This document shows, piece after piece, positions 5,884 to 12,097 of a stretch of 12,097 bases of DNA. The first letter of the stretch is position 1; every line of letters starts with the position of its first letter. Under the pieces are notes generated by a model. The model searched no databases and was not told the DNA's origin. It saw only the letters and a program-made list of their open reading frames with translations. The stretch is from an uncultured Clostridia bacterium. Lineage in GTDB: Bacteria; Bacillota; Clostridia; Oscillospirales; Oscillospiraceae. The DNA is taken from positions 1 to 12,097 of the forward strand of contig CAMDZY010000039.1 of the NCBI GenBank assembly GCA_945910975.1, written 5' to 3'. The position numbers and the translations under genes are program-made.

Positions 5884-5912
5884 TTGTATTTCTTGGAAAG
5901 TTGCGCTATAAT
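5884..5912 (+). promoter_or_regulatory. Promoter of the M23/SLH lipoprotein gene
   Basis: TTGTAT (5884-5889) and TATAAT (5907-5912) are separated by 17 bases. The start codon at 5963 lies about 50 bases downstream. A second TATAAT at 5919-5924 lacks a well-spaced -35 and is part of the palindrome described next. Confidence 0.7.
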
Positions 5913-5918
5913 GTATAT

Positions 5919-5937
5919 TATAATGAGAATTATTGCG
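5919..5937 (+). promoter_or_regulatory. Fur-box-like palindrome at the transcription start of the lipoprotein gene
   Basis: TATAATGAGAATTATTGCG shares 13 of 19 positions with the classical Fur box, including the core AATGAGAAT, and its centre ATAAT-GAGA-ATTAT is a perfect inverted repeat. It lies just after the -10, where a repressor would block initiation. Related family members (PerR, Zur) use similar sites, so the metal cannot be named from sequence. Confidence 0.4.
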
Positions 5938-5962
5938 ATTTGCAGAAAAAGAGAGTGAGTGC

Positions 5963-7408
5963 ATGAAAAAAACAATGGCAATTTTACTGACGGTACTGCT
6001 GCTGAGCTGTGCCGGGTGTGCGAAACAGACGAGGCACGTCATTTGGCGGCCGAGTGAAACCGTGGAGCGGTCGGCGCCGAGCGAAGCGGAGCAAACGCAG
6101 TCCACGCAGCCGACCCAGCCTCCGTTGCAGGATGATGGGTTGGAATACGCCATTTTTCCGATGGAATACCTGATGATCACCCAAACCAGCGGCGAGGGAA
6201 CGCACCTGTGCAACTGGGCAGTGGATTTTGCCGGCGAGGATACCGGCATCGACGATTTCTACGCGCCGTTTACGCTGCGAATCGTCCGCTTGCAGGAGGG
6301 CTACGGCATCGTGTGGGCGCAGAGCGTGGACAAGGTGCATCTGGCCAACGGTGGCTTGGATTACGTAACGCTGCTTTTGGAGCATTGCGATGATATTGAC
6401 GACTTATATGTCGGCCAGGTGGTCAAGCAGGGCGAGGTGTTCTACACCGAGGGAACCGCCGGCAATGCTACCGGCAACCATGTCCATGCCGAGTTTGCCA
6501 TTGGCCCCTATGTCAATGAAGGCAGCTTCCACGCCGAGGATGGGCACGTTGCCATCAACAACGGCGTCCCGGCCAACGAGGTTTTGTTCCTGACAAAATC
6601 GACGCAGGTGTCGGATGAGGGCGGATTCACATGGCAATCTCTGCCCCTTGACACGCAGGAAATTGTCAAAAACGGCTATCACTGTCAGGGGGAAGGCCAT
6701 TTGCCGCAGGACGAAGAAATCATCCAGGAACCAAGCTGCACCCGCGACGGGCTTTGCCGCTATACCTGTCAGCTGTGTGGCTGCACCGTCACGCGGCCGC
6801 TTCCCGCCACCGGTCACACCGTGGCCAAGGAGGAAAGCGACTATACCGATCAAGAGGGCTGCCATCTGTTGCGCTGCACCTGTACAAGCTGCAACGCGAA
6901 GTGGTGGGAATCGGAATGGGCAACGCCGCCGACCTGTGAATTTTCCGACGTACCCGATGCGCAGCAGCCCTACGTTGGCTACGCCTGCGAAAACGGGCTG
7001 ATGGCCGCGTTTGACGAAGACGGCTTTTTGCCTGATGGGTACATTTCCCGCGTGGAGCTGTTGGAAATTTTGTATGACCGTTGGGGCACAGCCGGATACG
7101 GCTGCGACTATTCCGATGTGGACGACGACCCGGAGGTGCCGATCATTGGTTGGGCGACCGCAATGGGTCTGGCCAGTGCAACCGAGGGCGAACGCTTTGC
7201 GCCGAGCGCTGCGGTCACGCGCCTTGACGCAGTGCAGATGGTAACAGGCGTCATGGAGCCGCTGCGCTTTGTGGAGTCCACAGGTCTGTCCGCTTGGGCA
7301 GTGGAAGTCGGCCTTTTCTCTCCCACAGACAATCTCGATTGCCCCCTGACCCGCGGGGAAGCCGCCAAACTACTGACTATCATGCAGCTTTACCCAACAA
7401 TGGAATAA
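5963..7408 (+). CDS. Lipoprotein with M23-type peptidase domain, cysteine-rich middle region and SLH repeats
   Basis: The 481-aa protein begins with a lipoprotein signal (MKKTMAILLTVLLLSCAGC; lipidation at C16 or C19), followed by a Ser/Thr/Gln/Pro linker to about residue 55. Residues 60-215 resemble an M23 metallopeptidase: H81 and D88 (THLCNWAVDF, the His-x6-Asp variant) and H173/H175 in GNHVHAE supply the zinc ligands and catalytic His, with VGQVVKQGEVFYTEGTAGNATG before them. Residues 240-312 hold about ten cysteines, with CQLCGC, PATGH and CTCTSC, a possible metal or disulfide module. Residues 326-475 carry three S-layer homology-like repeats (FSDVPDAQQPYVGYACENGL; YSDVDD...IIGWATAMGL; a weaker third). 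It is likely a cell-surface peptidoglycan hydrolase or carrier. The start at 5963 is chosen because the signal peptide begins there; the weak GAGAGTGAG site precedes it. Catalytic activity is not certain. Confidence 0.8.
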   Translation: MKKTMAILLTVLLLSCAGCAKQTRHVIWRPSETVERSAPSEAEQTQSTQPTQPPLQDDGLEYAIFPMEYLMITQTSGEGTHLCNWAVDFAGEDTGIDDFYAPFTLRIVRLQEGYGIVWAQSVDKVHLANGGLDYVTLLLEHCDDIDDLYVGQVVKQGEVFYTEGTAGNATGNHVHAEFAIGPYVNEGSFHAEDGHVAINNGVPANEVLFLTKSTQVSDEGGFTWQSLPLDTQEIVKNGYHCQGEGHLPQDEEIIQEPSCTRDGLCRYTCQLCGCTVTRPLPATGHTVAKEESDYTDQEGCHLLRCTCTSCNAKWWESEWATPPTCEFSDVPDAQQPYVGYACENGLMAAFDEDGFLPDGYISRVELLEILYDRWGTAGYGCDYSDVDDDPEVPIIGWATAMGLASATEGERFAPSAAVTRLDAVQMVTGVMEPLRFVESTGLSAWAVEVGLFSPTDNLDCPLTRGEAAKLLTIMQLYPTME

Positions 7409-7411
7409 AAG

Positions 7412-7447
7412 GCGATCCCCCTGCACGATGCTGTGCAGGGGGATCGC
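7412..7447. terminator. Bidirectional terminator between the lipoprotein and permease genes
   Basis: A perfect 15-bp stem GCGATCCCCCTGCAC (7412-7426) with 7433-7447, loop GATGCT. On the minus strand it is followed by CTTTTATT, serving the permease; on the plus strand it lies directly after the lipoprotein stop, with a weaker tail. Confidence 0.8.
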
Positions 7448-7456
7448 TATGTTCAT

Positions 7457-9013
7457 TTACTTTTTCGCCTGTGCTTTTTCCTTGCGCGCTTTTTCCTCGC
7501 GCGCGGCTTCTTTGGCTTCGGAGGGGAGAACTTTGTTCAGGATGATGCCAAGGAGCGCTGCGATGGCGACACCGGAAACGGTAACACTGCCGATTGTGAT
7601 GCCGTTGGTCAGGCCAAGGCCGATGACCATCATCATAGCGGCAATAATGAGGTTGCGGTTCTTGGTGAAGTCAACGCCGTTTTCAACCAGCATCCGCAGG
7701 CCGACCGATGCGATCATGCCAAACAGAACGATGGACACGCCGCCCATGACAGGTGCAGGGATCGTCTGAAGGACGCCGCAGACTTTTCCGAAGAAGGACA
7801 GCAGCAGCGCAAACACAGCGGCAACGCGCAGTGTAGCGGGATTGTAGTTGCGGGTCGCAGCCAGAACGCCGGTGTTCTCGGAGTAAGTTGTGGCAGCGGG
7901 GCCGCCCATTGCGCCGGAGAAGATGCTGGCCAGGCCACAGCCGAGCAGCGTGCGGTGCAGGCCGGGATCTTCAATATAGTCACAGCCTGTAACAGCGCCG
8001 TTGGCAGTAATATCGCCCACGTGCTCGACAAATGTCACGATGGAAATCGGGGCGATCATCGAGATGGCATACCAGCTGAACTTCGGCAGGACAAGATGGG
8101 GAACGTCGAACAGGGACTTGCTGGCAACCGGTGCGAAGTCCACCAGACCCAATGCCAAAGAGAGCAAATAGCCCGCAATAATGCCGATCAGAATGGGGAT
8201 CAGGCTGAGGAAGCCCTTTGCAAAGAACATCACCAGCACAACCACCAGAACGGTAAATACGGCCACAAGCCAATATTTCCAGGTATAGCCGGAGGACACA
8301 GCCGTCAAATCGTCGCCGTCCATGGTATACTGCTTGGTGTTACGCAAAGAGAAGTGCGTGTAACCCGCTTCTTCTGTGGCGCTCATGTCGGCCATATTGA
8401 CATAATATGTAGCGCCATTGTCTTCGTAAGCGCCGTAGGTCACGGTTTTTGCGTTGCCGTGTTCATCGGTTTCCTGACGCTCGATCGTATTGACGATGGC
8501 CACCTTGGTGTTATCCGCCATTGTGCCGGGGACGTTTGTAATGTTGCCCATTGCGGTGGGGGCAAGCATCATGCCGATTATGATAATCATGCAACCGGTA
8601 ACGACGGGCGGGAAGAAGCCTGTAACGCGCTTTGCACCGATCAGCTTAACGATCAGCGCCAAAATGACATACATCAGGCCGGAAGCGATGATACCGCCGC
8701 CGACATATGCCGCAATTTCGCCCATTCCTACTCCGGAAGAGGAATCATAGCCATAGTAAGCGGCAACTGCGGTGATGGATGCGATAAAGGAGAAGCTCGA
8801 ACCCATAAATGCAGGGACCTTGCCGGAGGTGATCAGGTGGAAGATCAGCGTGCCGATGCCCATGCAGAACAAGGTGACGGCGGGATCCAGGCCGGTGAGC
8901 GCAGGAACCAGCACCGTGGAGCCGAACATGGCGAACACGTGCTGAATGCCCAACGTCAGAACCCGTCCGGGTTTATCCCCGCCGGTGAGGATGTTTTGGA
9001 CTTTTCTGTTCAT
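7457..9013 (-). CDS. NCS2 family uracil/xanthine-type nucleobase permease
   Basis: The 518-aa membrane protein has the NCS2 (nucleobase-cation symporter 2) pattern: GGDKPGRVLTLGIQHVFAMF at the N-terminus, then repeated hydrophobic segments (about 14 expected). Substrate-region motifs are FVEHVGDI (E330, H331, D334) and TTYSENTGVLAATR (E379, N380); the latter matches the uracil-transporter form TTYGENIGV rather than the Gln-Asn form of xanthine permeases, so uracil is the best guess. It is about 90 residues longer than typical members (about 430 aa). The excess is a hydrophilic stretch at about 157-245 (with ETDEHGNAKTVTYGAYEDNG) after the fifth or so membrane segment, plus a Lys/Ala/Glu-rich tail. 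The start at 9013 has AAAGGATAG upstream. It is monocistronic with its own promoter and terminator; no pyr gene or PyrR-type attenuator is seen. Confidence 0.9.
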   Translation of the reverse strand: MNRKVQNILTGGDKPGRVLTLGIQHVFAMFGSTVLVPALTGLDPAVTLFCMGIGTLIFHLITSGKVPAFMGSSFSFIASITAVAAYYGYDSSSGVGMGEIAAYVGGGIIASGLMYVILALIVKLIGAKRVTGFFPPVVTGCMIIIIGMMLAPTAMGNITNVPGTMADNTKVAIVNTIERQETDEHGNAKTVTYGAYEDNGATYYVNMADMSATEEAGYTHFSLRNTKQYTMDGDDLTAVSSGYTWKYWLVAVFTVLVVVLVMFFAKGFLSLIPILIGIIAGYLLSLALGLVDFAPVASKSLFDVPHLVLPKFSWYAISMIAPISIVTFVEHVGDITANGAVTGCDYIEDPGLHRTLLGCGLASIFSGAMGGPAATTYSENTGVLAATRNYNPATLRVAAVFALLLSFFGKVCGVLQTIPAPVMGGVSIVLFGMIASVGLRMLVENGVDFTKNRNLIIAAMMMVIGLGLTNGITIGSVTVSGVAIAALLGIILNKVLPSEAKEAAREEKARKEKAQAKK

Positions 9014-9044
9014 ATTTTTCTATCCTTTCGCTTTGATACACATA

Positions 9045-9073
9045 AATATACCATATTTCACGAAAATTCGCAA
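9045..9073 (-). promoter_or_regulatory. Promoter of the NCS2 permease gene
   Basis: On the minus strand TTGCGA (9073-9068) and TATATT (9050-9045) are spaced by 17 bases, 32 bases upstream of the ATG. No purine riboswitch or PyrR-type attenuator fits in the short leader. Confidence 0.6.
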
Positions 9074-9093
9074 GAGAAAATGGGGTTTCTCTT
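9072..9093 (-). terminator. Weak hairpin terminator after the SPFH gene
   Basis: AAGAGAAA (9072-9079) pairs with TTTCTCTT (9086-9093), loop ATGGGG. On the minus strand GCGAATTTT follows, a poor U-tract. The stem touches the -35 box of the permease promoter, so read-through from the SPFH gene into the permease is possible. Confidence 0.4.
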
Positions 9094-9111
9094 TCATTTT
9101 TTACAAAAATC

Positions 9112-10053
9112 TTACGGCGTCGTGCCAGTGGCGGATGTTTGGGTCGTTTCCCCGCCGATTTTGCTGAAATCGAACATCGGAATGGTGGAGCCGTCGGACA
9201 TGAAGGTGGGCAGCTCGCCGTTCCATGCCTTGGCATAGGTGTAGGCAACCAGTTCATCGGTCAGCGAGGCGCTGATTTTCTGGTTGGCCTCGGCTTCCGC
9301 TTCGGCCTTGGTCAGGGTTTCGTAGGCTTCGGCCTCGGCCTCCTTGCGCTTGACCTCAGCGTTGGCGTTGGCTTCGATAACGCGCTGGTCGGCTTCGGTC
9401 TGTGCGCGGAGTTTATTTTGCTCGGCGACCTGCTTGGCTTCCACAGCGTCGGTAAAGGCATCGGTAAAGTCCATGTTTTCAATCGCCGTGCCGACTAAGA
9501 TAATATTGTAGTCCAGCAGACGTTTGCTCAAAACATCCTCGATGTCCTGCGCCATGTTGCTCCGGCTGGAAACGAGTTGCTCGGCCGTAAATTTTGCGGT
9601 GACGATTTTCACCGACTCGGTGACGCACGGGGCGATCACAGTGTCGTAATAAGAATCGCCGATTGTTTTGTAAATTGTCATTGCGTCCTGCTTGCTGATT
9701 TGATAGTTGACGGTATAGGTCATGGTGACCTCTTGGATGTCAGAGGAGAAGCAGGCAAGATCGGTGGTGCTTTTCTGCACACGGTTGTCCATTTTTACCA
9801 CGTTCTGCCAAGGCAGCTTGGGATGCACGCCTGCATCTAACGTGAAATCTTCCACGCGGCCAAAGGTGGTGATCACGCCGGTGTGACCGGTGGGGATGCT
9901 GCAAAAGCAGGAGGGTACGACCGTCAGCAGGCAAAGCACAATGCCGCCGGCAATCACCAGCGCACCGATGCCGCCGCGCCCACTGTGGCGCACGATCACG
10001 CCGGCAACAATGCCGACAGCAAGCAACAGGATGCCCATTACAAATAAAACCAT
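9112..10053 (-). CDS. SPFH / band 7 (prohibitin-like) membrane protein
   Basis: The 313-aa protein has two N-terminal hydrophobic segments (about residues 1-23 and 29-48, the second ending VVPSCFCSIPTGHTGV), an SPFH domain (about 50-205: GVITTFGRVEDFTLDAGVHPKLPW, VTMTYTVNYQIS) and an Ala/Glu/Lys-rich coiled coil (about 205-265: VEAKQVAEQNKLRAQTEADQ), then a short Thr-rich end. Proteins of this type form oligomers on membranes and organise functional microdomains or chaperone proteases; the resemblance is to the prohibitin/HflC branch, not to the longer flotillins. The start is placed at ATG 10053 because GTGAGG at 10065-10060, readable as an upstream GTG start, sits where the ribosome binding site of this ATG should be. 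No NfeD partner is adjacent. It lies downstream of folD but beyond a terminator, and no good promoter is visible. Confidence 0.88.
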   Translation of the reverse strand: MVLFVMGILLLAVGIVAGVIVRHSGRGGIGALVIAGGIVLCLLTVVPSCFCSIPTGHTGVITTFGRVEDFTLDAGVHPKLPWQNVVKMDNRVQKSTTDLACFSSDIQEVTMTYTVNYQISKQDAMTIYKTIGDSYYDTVIAPCVTESVKIVTAKFTAEQLVSSRSNMAQDIEDVLSKRLLDYNIILVGTAIENMDFTDAFTDAVEAKQVAEQNKLRAQTEADQRVIEANANAEVKRKEAEAEAYETLTKAEAEAEANQKISASLTDELVAYTYAKAWNGELPTFMSDGSTIPMFDFSKIGGETTQTSATGTTP

Positions 10054-10069
10054 ATGTAACCTCACATTT

Positions 10070-10107
10070 CTATAAAAGGTGCCGGGCAGGACTTGGCCTG
10101 TCCGGCA
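10070..10107 (-). terminator. Rho-independent terminator of the folate operon
   Basis: TGCCGGGCAGG (10080-10090) pairs with CCTGTCCGGCA (10097-10107) with one G-U pair, loop ACTTGG. On the minus strand CCTTTTATAG follows. It begins nine bases after the folD stop; read the other way a T-run (TGTTTTTTATT) also follows. Confidence 0.75.
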
Positions 10108-10116
10108 AAGTGTTTT

Positions 10117-10998
10117 TTATTCACCCAGAGCGCGCTCGGCTGCTTCCACAACGTGGCTGATCAGCACCACGTTGGTCACGCCGCCTACACCGCCGGGAAC
10201 GGGGGTGATGGCGTCCACGATCGGCTCGACCTCGGCAAACACGGCGTCGCCCGCCATGCCGCCAACGCCCTTTGACGTGACTTTTTCGGGATCCCAGTTC
10301 ATGGAAACGTCAATGACCACCTGACCGGGGCGCACGAAGTCCTTGGTCAGCGATTTCAGTACGCCGGCTGCAGACACAACGATGTCAGCACTGCGCACGA
10401 TTTCCGCCGTGTTGACGGTTTTGGTATGGCAGACGGTGACGGTTGCATTTTTCGCCATCAGCATCATGGCGGCGGGCTTGCCGACCACCAGAGAGCGGCC
10501 GATCACAACGGCATTTTTGCCCTTGCAGTCGATGCCGTAGTAGTCCAAAATTTCCATGCAGGCCTGCGGGGTGCAGGGTGCAAAGCCCAGCTTTTTGCCG
10601 GTGAAGACGCCGGCGTTGCTGAGGTCGGTCATGCAGTCGATGTCCTTTTCGGCGCAAAGACGGTTGCAGATCTCGTCCTGATCGGCCTTGAGGTGCTTGG
10701 GCAGGGGACGGAACATCAAAACGCCATGAATGTTGTCGTTTGCGTTCAGCTTGTCGATGGTGGCGAGCAGTTCTTCCTTGCTCACGTCCTCGGGCAGCAC
10801 GACTTTTTCCACCGCTACGCCGATTTCGTCCGCACGCTTGGTCGCACCGCGCTCATAGGACAGGTCGGAGGGATTCTCGCCGCAGCGTAAAATGCCCAGT
10901 GTCGGCGTGACGCCCTTTTCCTTCAGCGCAGCCACGCGAGCTTGCAGCTTTTCCACCATTGCGGCGGTTACTTCTTTTGCCAATAACTGTTTTGCCAT
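10117..10998 (-). CDS. folD: FolD-family methylene-THF dehydrogenase lacking the cyclohydrolase lysine and glutamine
   Basis: The 293-aa protein is full length for FolD, which oxidises or forms 5,10-methylene-THF (dehydrogenase) and normally also interconverts methenyl-THF and 10-formyl-THF (cyclohydrolase). The NAD(P) fold is intact: VIGRSLVVGKP (165-175), CHTKT (190-194), and the C-terminal PVPGGVGGVTN (usual PGGVGPMT, changed to GGVT). The active site is not standard. In SYERGATKRADEIG, aligned without gaps to the usual SxxYVxxKxKAxxxxG, Y48 is kept but the catalytic Lys (E. coli K54) is A52. In GVLMFRPLP, the usual VQLPLP, the Gln (E. coli Q98) is F96. In KDIDC, D121 is kept but the following Gly is Cys. 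Loss of the Lys is expected to abolish cyclohydrolase activity. The gene lies 15 bases after fchA with AAAGGATT as its ribosome site, and is the last gene of the set. Confidence 0.92.
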   Translation of the reverse strand: MAKQLLAKEVTAAMVEKLQARVAALKEKGVTPTLGILRCGENPSDLSYERGATKRADEIGVAVEKVVLPEDVSKEELLATIDKLNANDNIHGVLMFRPLPKHLKADQDEICNRLCAEKDIDCMTDLSNAGVFTGKKLGFAPCTPQACMEILDYYGIDCKGKNAVVIGRSLVVGKPAAMMLMAKNATVTVCHTKTVNTAEIVRSADIVVSAAGVLKSLTKDFVRPGQVVIDVSMNWDPEKVTSKGVGGMAGDAVFAEVEPIVDAITPVPGGVGGVTNVVLISHVVEAAERALGE

Positions 10999-11013
10999 AT
11001 GTAGAATCCTTTC

Positions 11014-11634
11014 TTATTTGAAGAAGCCTGCCTTGACAGACTCGAAAATTTCATCGGCCATTTTGCCGTACTCGTCCAGCATTTGCAGACATTTGGCGTT
11101 CATTTCCTCTGCCAGTGCGCGGTCCTGGAGCGTTTTGGTGTTGATGAACACGTTCAAAGAGGCGGCTTGCAGGGCGGATTTGACGATTACGGCGCCGCAG
11201 CCGGCATCGGACACCGCAAGGCGGGAGCCTTTGGCCGCGAACACGGCGATAGCATCGAGCGCTTCACAGCACAGCTCCATGATGTGCATGGGGACGGCGC
11301 AAGCGGTGATGGTGGCGTTTTCCAAGATGGTTGCGCGGTTGGGGTCGTCCTTGGGAATGCCGTAGGCCTTGGCCAGCGGGGCGAAGCCCTCGGCGTCGGC
11401 GGGAACCTGATCGAGGAGTTCGGTTTGCAGGGCGTCACATTTTGCCTTGAGCGCAATGATTTCTGCTTCCACATCGGCATATTTTTTCTTGCCGACCGTC
11501 AGACTGCCGACCATATTGCCCAGCGCAGTGCCGATGGCCCCGACAAGTGCTGCCGCGCCGCCACCGCCGGGAACCGGCTCGTTGGAGGCAAGCACCGTGA
11601 CAAATTCACGGCAGGAATTTTGTGTAAAGTCCAT
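11014..11634 (-). CDS. fchA: Methenyltetrahydrofolate cyclohydrolase, cyclodeaminase/cyclohydrolase (FTCD_C) family
   Basis: The 206-aa protein matches FchA of acetogens and other clostridia in length and pattern: VPGGGGAAALVGAIGTALG near the N-terminus (glycine-rich folate loop, usual form PGGGSVAALAGALGAAL), then LLDQVPADAEGFAPLAKAYGIPKDD, and helices with AVSDAGCGAVIVKSALQAA. It hydrolyses 5,10-methenyl-THF to 10-formyl-THF or runs the reverse. The related formiminotransferase-cyclodeaminase of histidine breakdown is the alternative, but the neighbours, fhs upstream and folD downstream, favour cyclohydrolase. The start is set at 11634 because AAGGAG stands close before that ATG on the minus strand and homologues begin here; the frame is open 18 codons further without homology. 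All helices suggest a soluble cytoplasmic oligomer. Confidence 0.9.
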   Translation of the reverse strand: MDFTQNSCREFVTVLASNEPVPGGGGAAALVGAIGTALGNMVGSLTVGKKKYADVEAEIIALKAKCDALQTELLDQVPADAEGFAPLAKAYGIPKDDPNRATILENATITACAVPMHIMELCCEALDAIAVFAAKGSRLAVSDAGCGAVIVKSALQAASLNVFINTKTLQDRALAEEMNAKCLQMLDEYGKMADEIFESVKAGFFK

Positions 11635-11663
11635 AATGTTCTCCTTTTTTCGTATATTTACAA

Positions 11664-11689
11664 TATGGGCGACATTTCTGCCGCCCATA
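11664..11689. repeat. Hairpin in the leader of fchA
   Basis: TATGGGCG (11664-11671) pairs with CGCCCATA (11682-11689), loop of ten bases. It lies 30 bases before the fchA start, and its minus-strand tail ATTGTAAATATA is AT-rich but not a T-run. It may stabilise or attenuate the fchA-folD message. Confidence 0.45.
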
Positions 11690-11724
11690 GAGTGATGTAG
11701 GGATTGTAAAAAAGCCTCGCAGAG

Positions 11725-11880
11725 TTCGCCGCTTCCGGCGGCGAAAAAATTGAAATCATTTTTCGCGGCGACATGCGCGTCGCGAAAAATACTTTATAGG
11801 GCGCAAACGTGCGAGCAAAGTGCCGCAGGCGCTTTGCGAGTGCGATGCAGCGCCCGGCAATCTTCTTCCGCGAGGAAGAA
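11725..11880. repeat. Hairpin-rich spacer between fhs and fchA, candidate intergenic repeat element
   Basis: Several perfect or near-perfect stems follow each other: TTCGCCGC (11725-11732) with 11738-11745; ATTTTTCGCG (11758-11767) with 11781-11790; an outer GGGCGC (11799-11804) with GCGCCC (11850-11855) enclosing GCAAAG (11815-11820) with CTTTGC (11832-11837); and TTCTTCC (11863-11869) with GGAAGAA (11874-11880). No convincing open frame fits here. The order and density of stems resemble non-coding dispersed repeats of bacterial genomes more than a single regulatory site; copy number cannot be judged from one window. Confidence 0.5.
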
Positions 11881-11882
11881 CA

Positions 11883-11910
11883 CTGATAAAAACCGACAGG
11901 TTTTTATCAG
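11883..11910 (-). terminator. Hairpin overlapping the fhs stop codon, possible weak terminator
   Basis: CTGATAAAAACC (11883-11894) pairs perfectly with GGTTTTTATCAG (11899-11910), loop GACA. The fhs stop codon (11909-11907) lies inside the stem. On the minus strand the tail is TGTTCTTCC, so termination would be partial; it may instead protect the fhs message end. Confidence 0.5.
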
Positions 11911-12097
11911 AATAAGCCGGAAATCTTGCCGTTTTCGTCCACGTCGATGCGTTCGGCGGCGGGAACCTTGGGAAGGCCCGGCATGGTCATGATTTCACCG
12001 GTCAGAGCAACCAAGAAGCCGGCGCCTGCGGAAACCTTGACGTTGCGCACGGTGACGGTGAAGCCCTTCGGCGCGCCCAGCTTGGTGGGATCGTCGG
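11907..12097 (-). CDS. fhs: Formate-tetrahydrofolate ligase, C-terminal end only
   Basis: The last 62 complete codons are present and the rest lies beyond the window. The sequence DDPTKLGAPKGFTVTVRNVK, then VSAGAGFLVALTGEIMTMPG and LPKVPAAERIDVDENGKISG with a final LF, is the characteristic C-terminus of formyl-THF synthetase. The enzyme joins formate to THF with ATP and makes 10-formyl-THF, the substrate of the downstream FchA and FolD. The gene order fhs-fchA-folD is that of folate C1 clusters in acetogens and other clostridia. A hairpin-rich gap of about 270 bases separates it from fchA, so co-transcription is likely but not shown. Confidence 0.95.
   Translation of the reverse strand, partial: DDPTKLGAPKGFTVTVRNVKVSAGAGFLVALTGEIMTMPGLPKVPAAERIDVDENGKISGLF

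Noticed and set aside
7433..9238. 601-codon open frame on the plus strand across the permease
   Set aside because: It is the antisense shadow of the NCS2 permease; composition is His/Asp/Gly-rich and unlike a real protein, and it runs through the terminator and into the SPFH gene.
10117..10998. FolD active-site changes as sequencing errors or a frameshift
   Set aside because: The frame is intact over 293 codons, alignment around A52 and F96 needs no gap, and the changes are multi-base substitutions at separate sites.
11750..11992. 80-codon plus-strand open frame
   Set aside because: It lies over the hairpin-rich spacer and the antisense of the fhs C-terminus.
1..12097. CRISPR array, rRNA or complete tRNA
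   Set aside because: No regularly spaced repeats, no rRNA-like segments and no complete cloverleaf were seen.

Overview
The window looks like a chromosomal segment of an anaerobic low-to-medium GC Firmicute of the class Clostridia, probably a gut Oscillospiraceae-type organism. The reasons are Gram-positive style ribosome binding sites (AAGGAG, AAAGGAG), the fhs-fchA-folD folate set, a clostridial tryptophanase/tyrosine phenol-lyase relative, an SLH-domain lipoprotein and small proteins of clostridial type. The taxonomy is an inference; no rRNA or other marker gene is present.

Layout. (1) 1-1400 is a scarred, more AT-rich mobile-element remnant: part of an unknown gene on the minus strand abuts the C-terminal end of a large serine recombinase on the plus strand, followed by a perfect hairpin, a possible tRNA 3' remnant and a rho-independent terminator. 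(2) 1464-3555 holds a small stand-alone RelA/SpoT-type HD hydrolase and a PLP-dependent beta-eliminating lyase with its own promoter and terminator. (3) 3571-4494 is yebC on the minus strand with promoter and terminator. (4) 4495-4958 has no protein gene but several hairpins and a candidate small RNA. (5) 4959-5857 is a compact minus-strand operon of a histidine-rich metal-binding protein, a CooT-type nickel-binding protein and an unknown 75-aa protein with a Cys-Cys motif, behind a near-consensus promoter. (6) Divergent from it, 5884-7447 carries a lipoprotein with an M23 peptidase domain, a Cys-rich middle and SLH repeats, behind a Fur-box-like palindrome. (7) 7457-9073 is a minus-strand NCS2 nucleobase permease with an unusual hydrophilic insertion. 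(8) 9112-10053 is an SPFH/band 7 membrane protein. (9) 10081-12097 is the folate C1 set in transcription order fhs (C-terminus only), a hairpin-rich spacer, fchA, folD, then a terminator.

The genes that work together most clearly are fhs, fchA and folD: formate to 10-formyl-THF, to 5,10-methenyl-THF, to 5,10-methylene-THF. The FolD lacks the lysine and glutamine that catalyse the cyclohydrolase step in ordinary bifunctional FolD, while a dedicated cyclohydrolase (FchA) lies immediately upstream, so the bifunctional enzyme seems to have been split. The CooT/His-rich operon implies nickel handling, yet no nickel enzyme is in the window; together with the folate genes this hints at a CO dehydrogenase or other nickel enzyme elsewhere in the genome.
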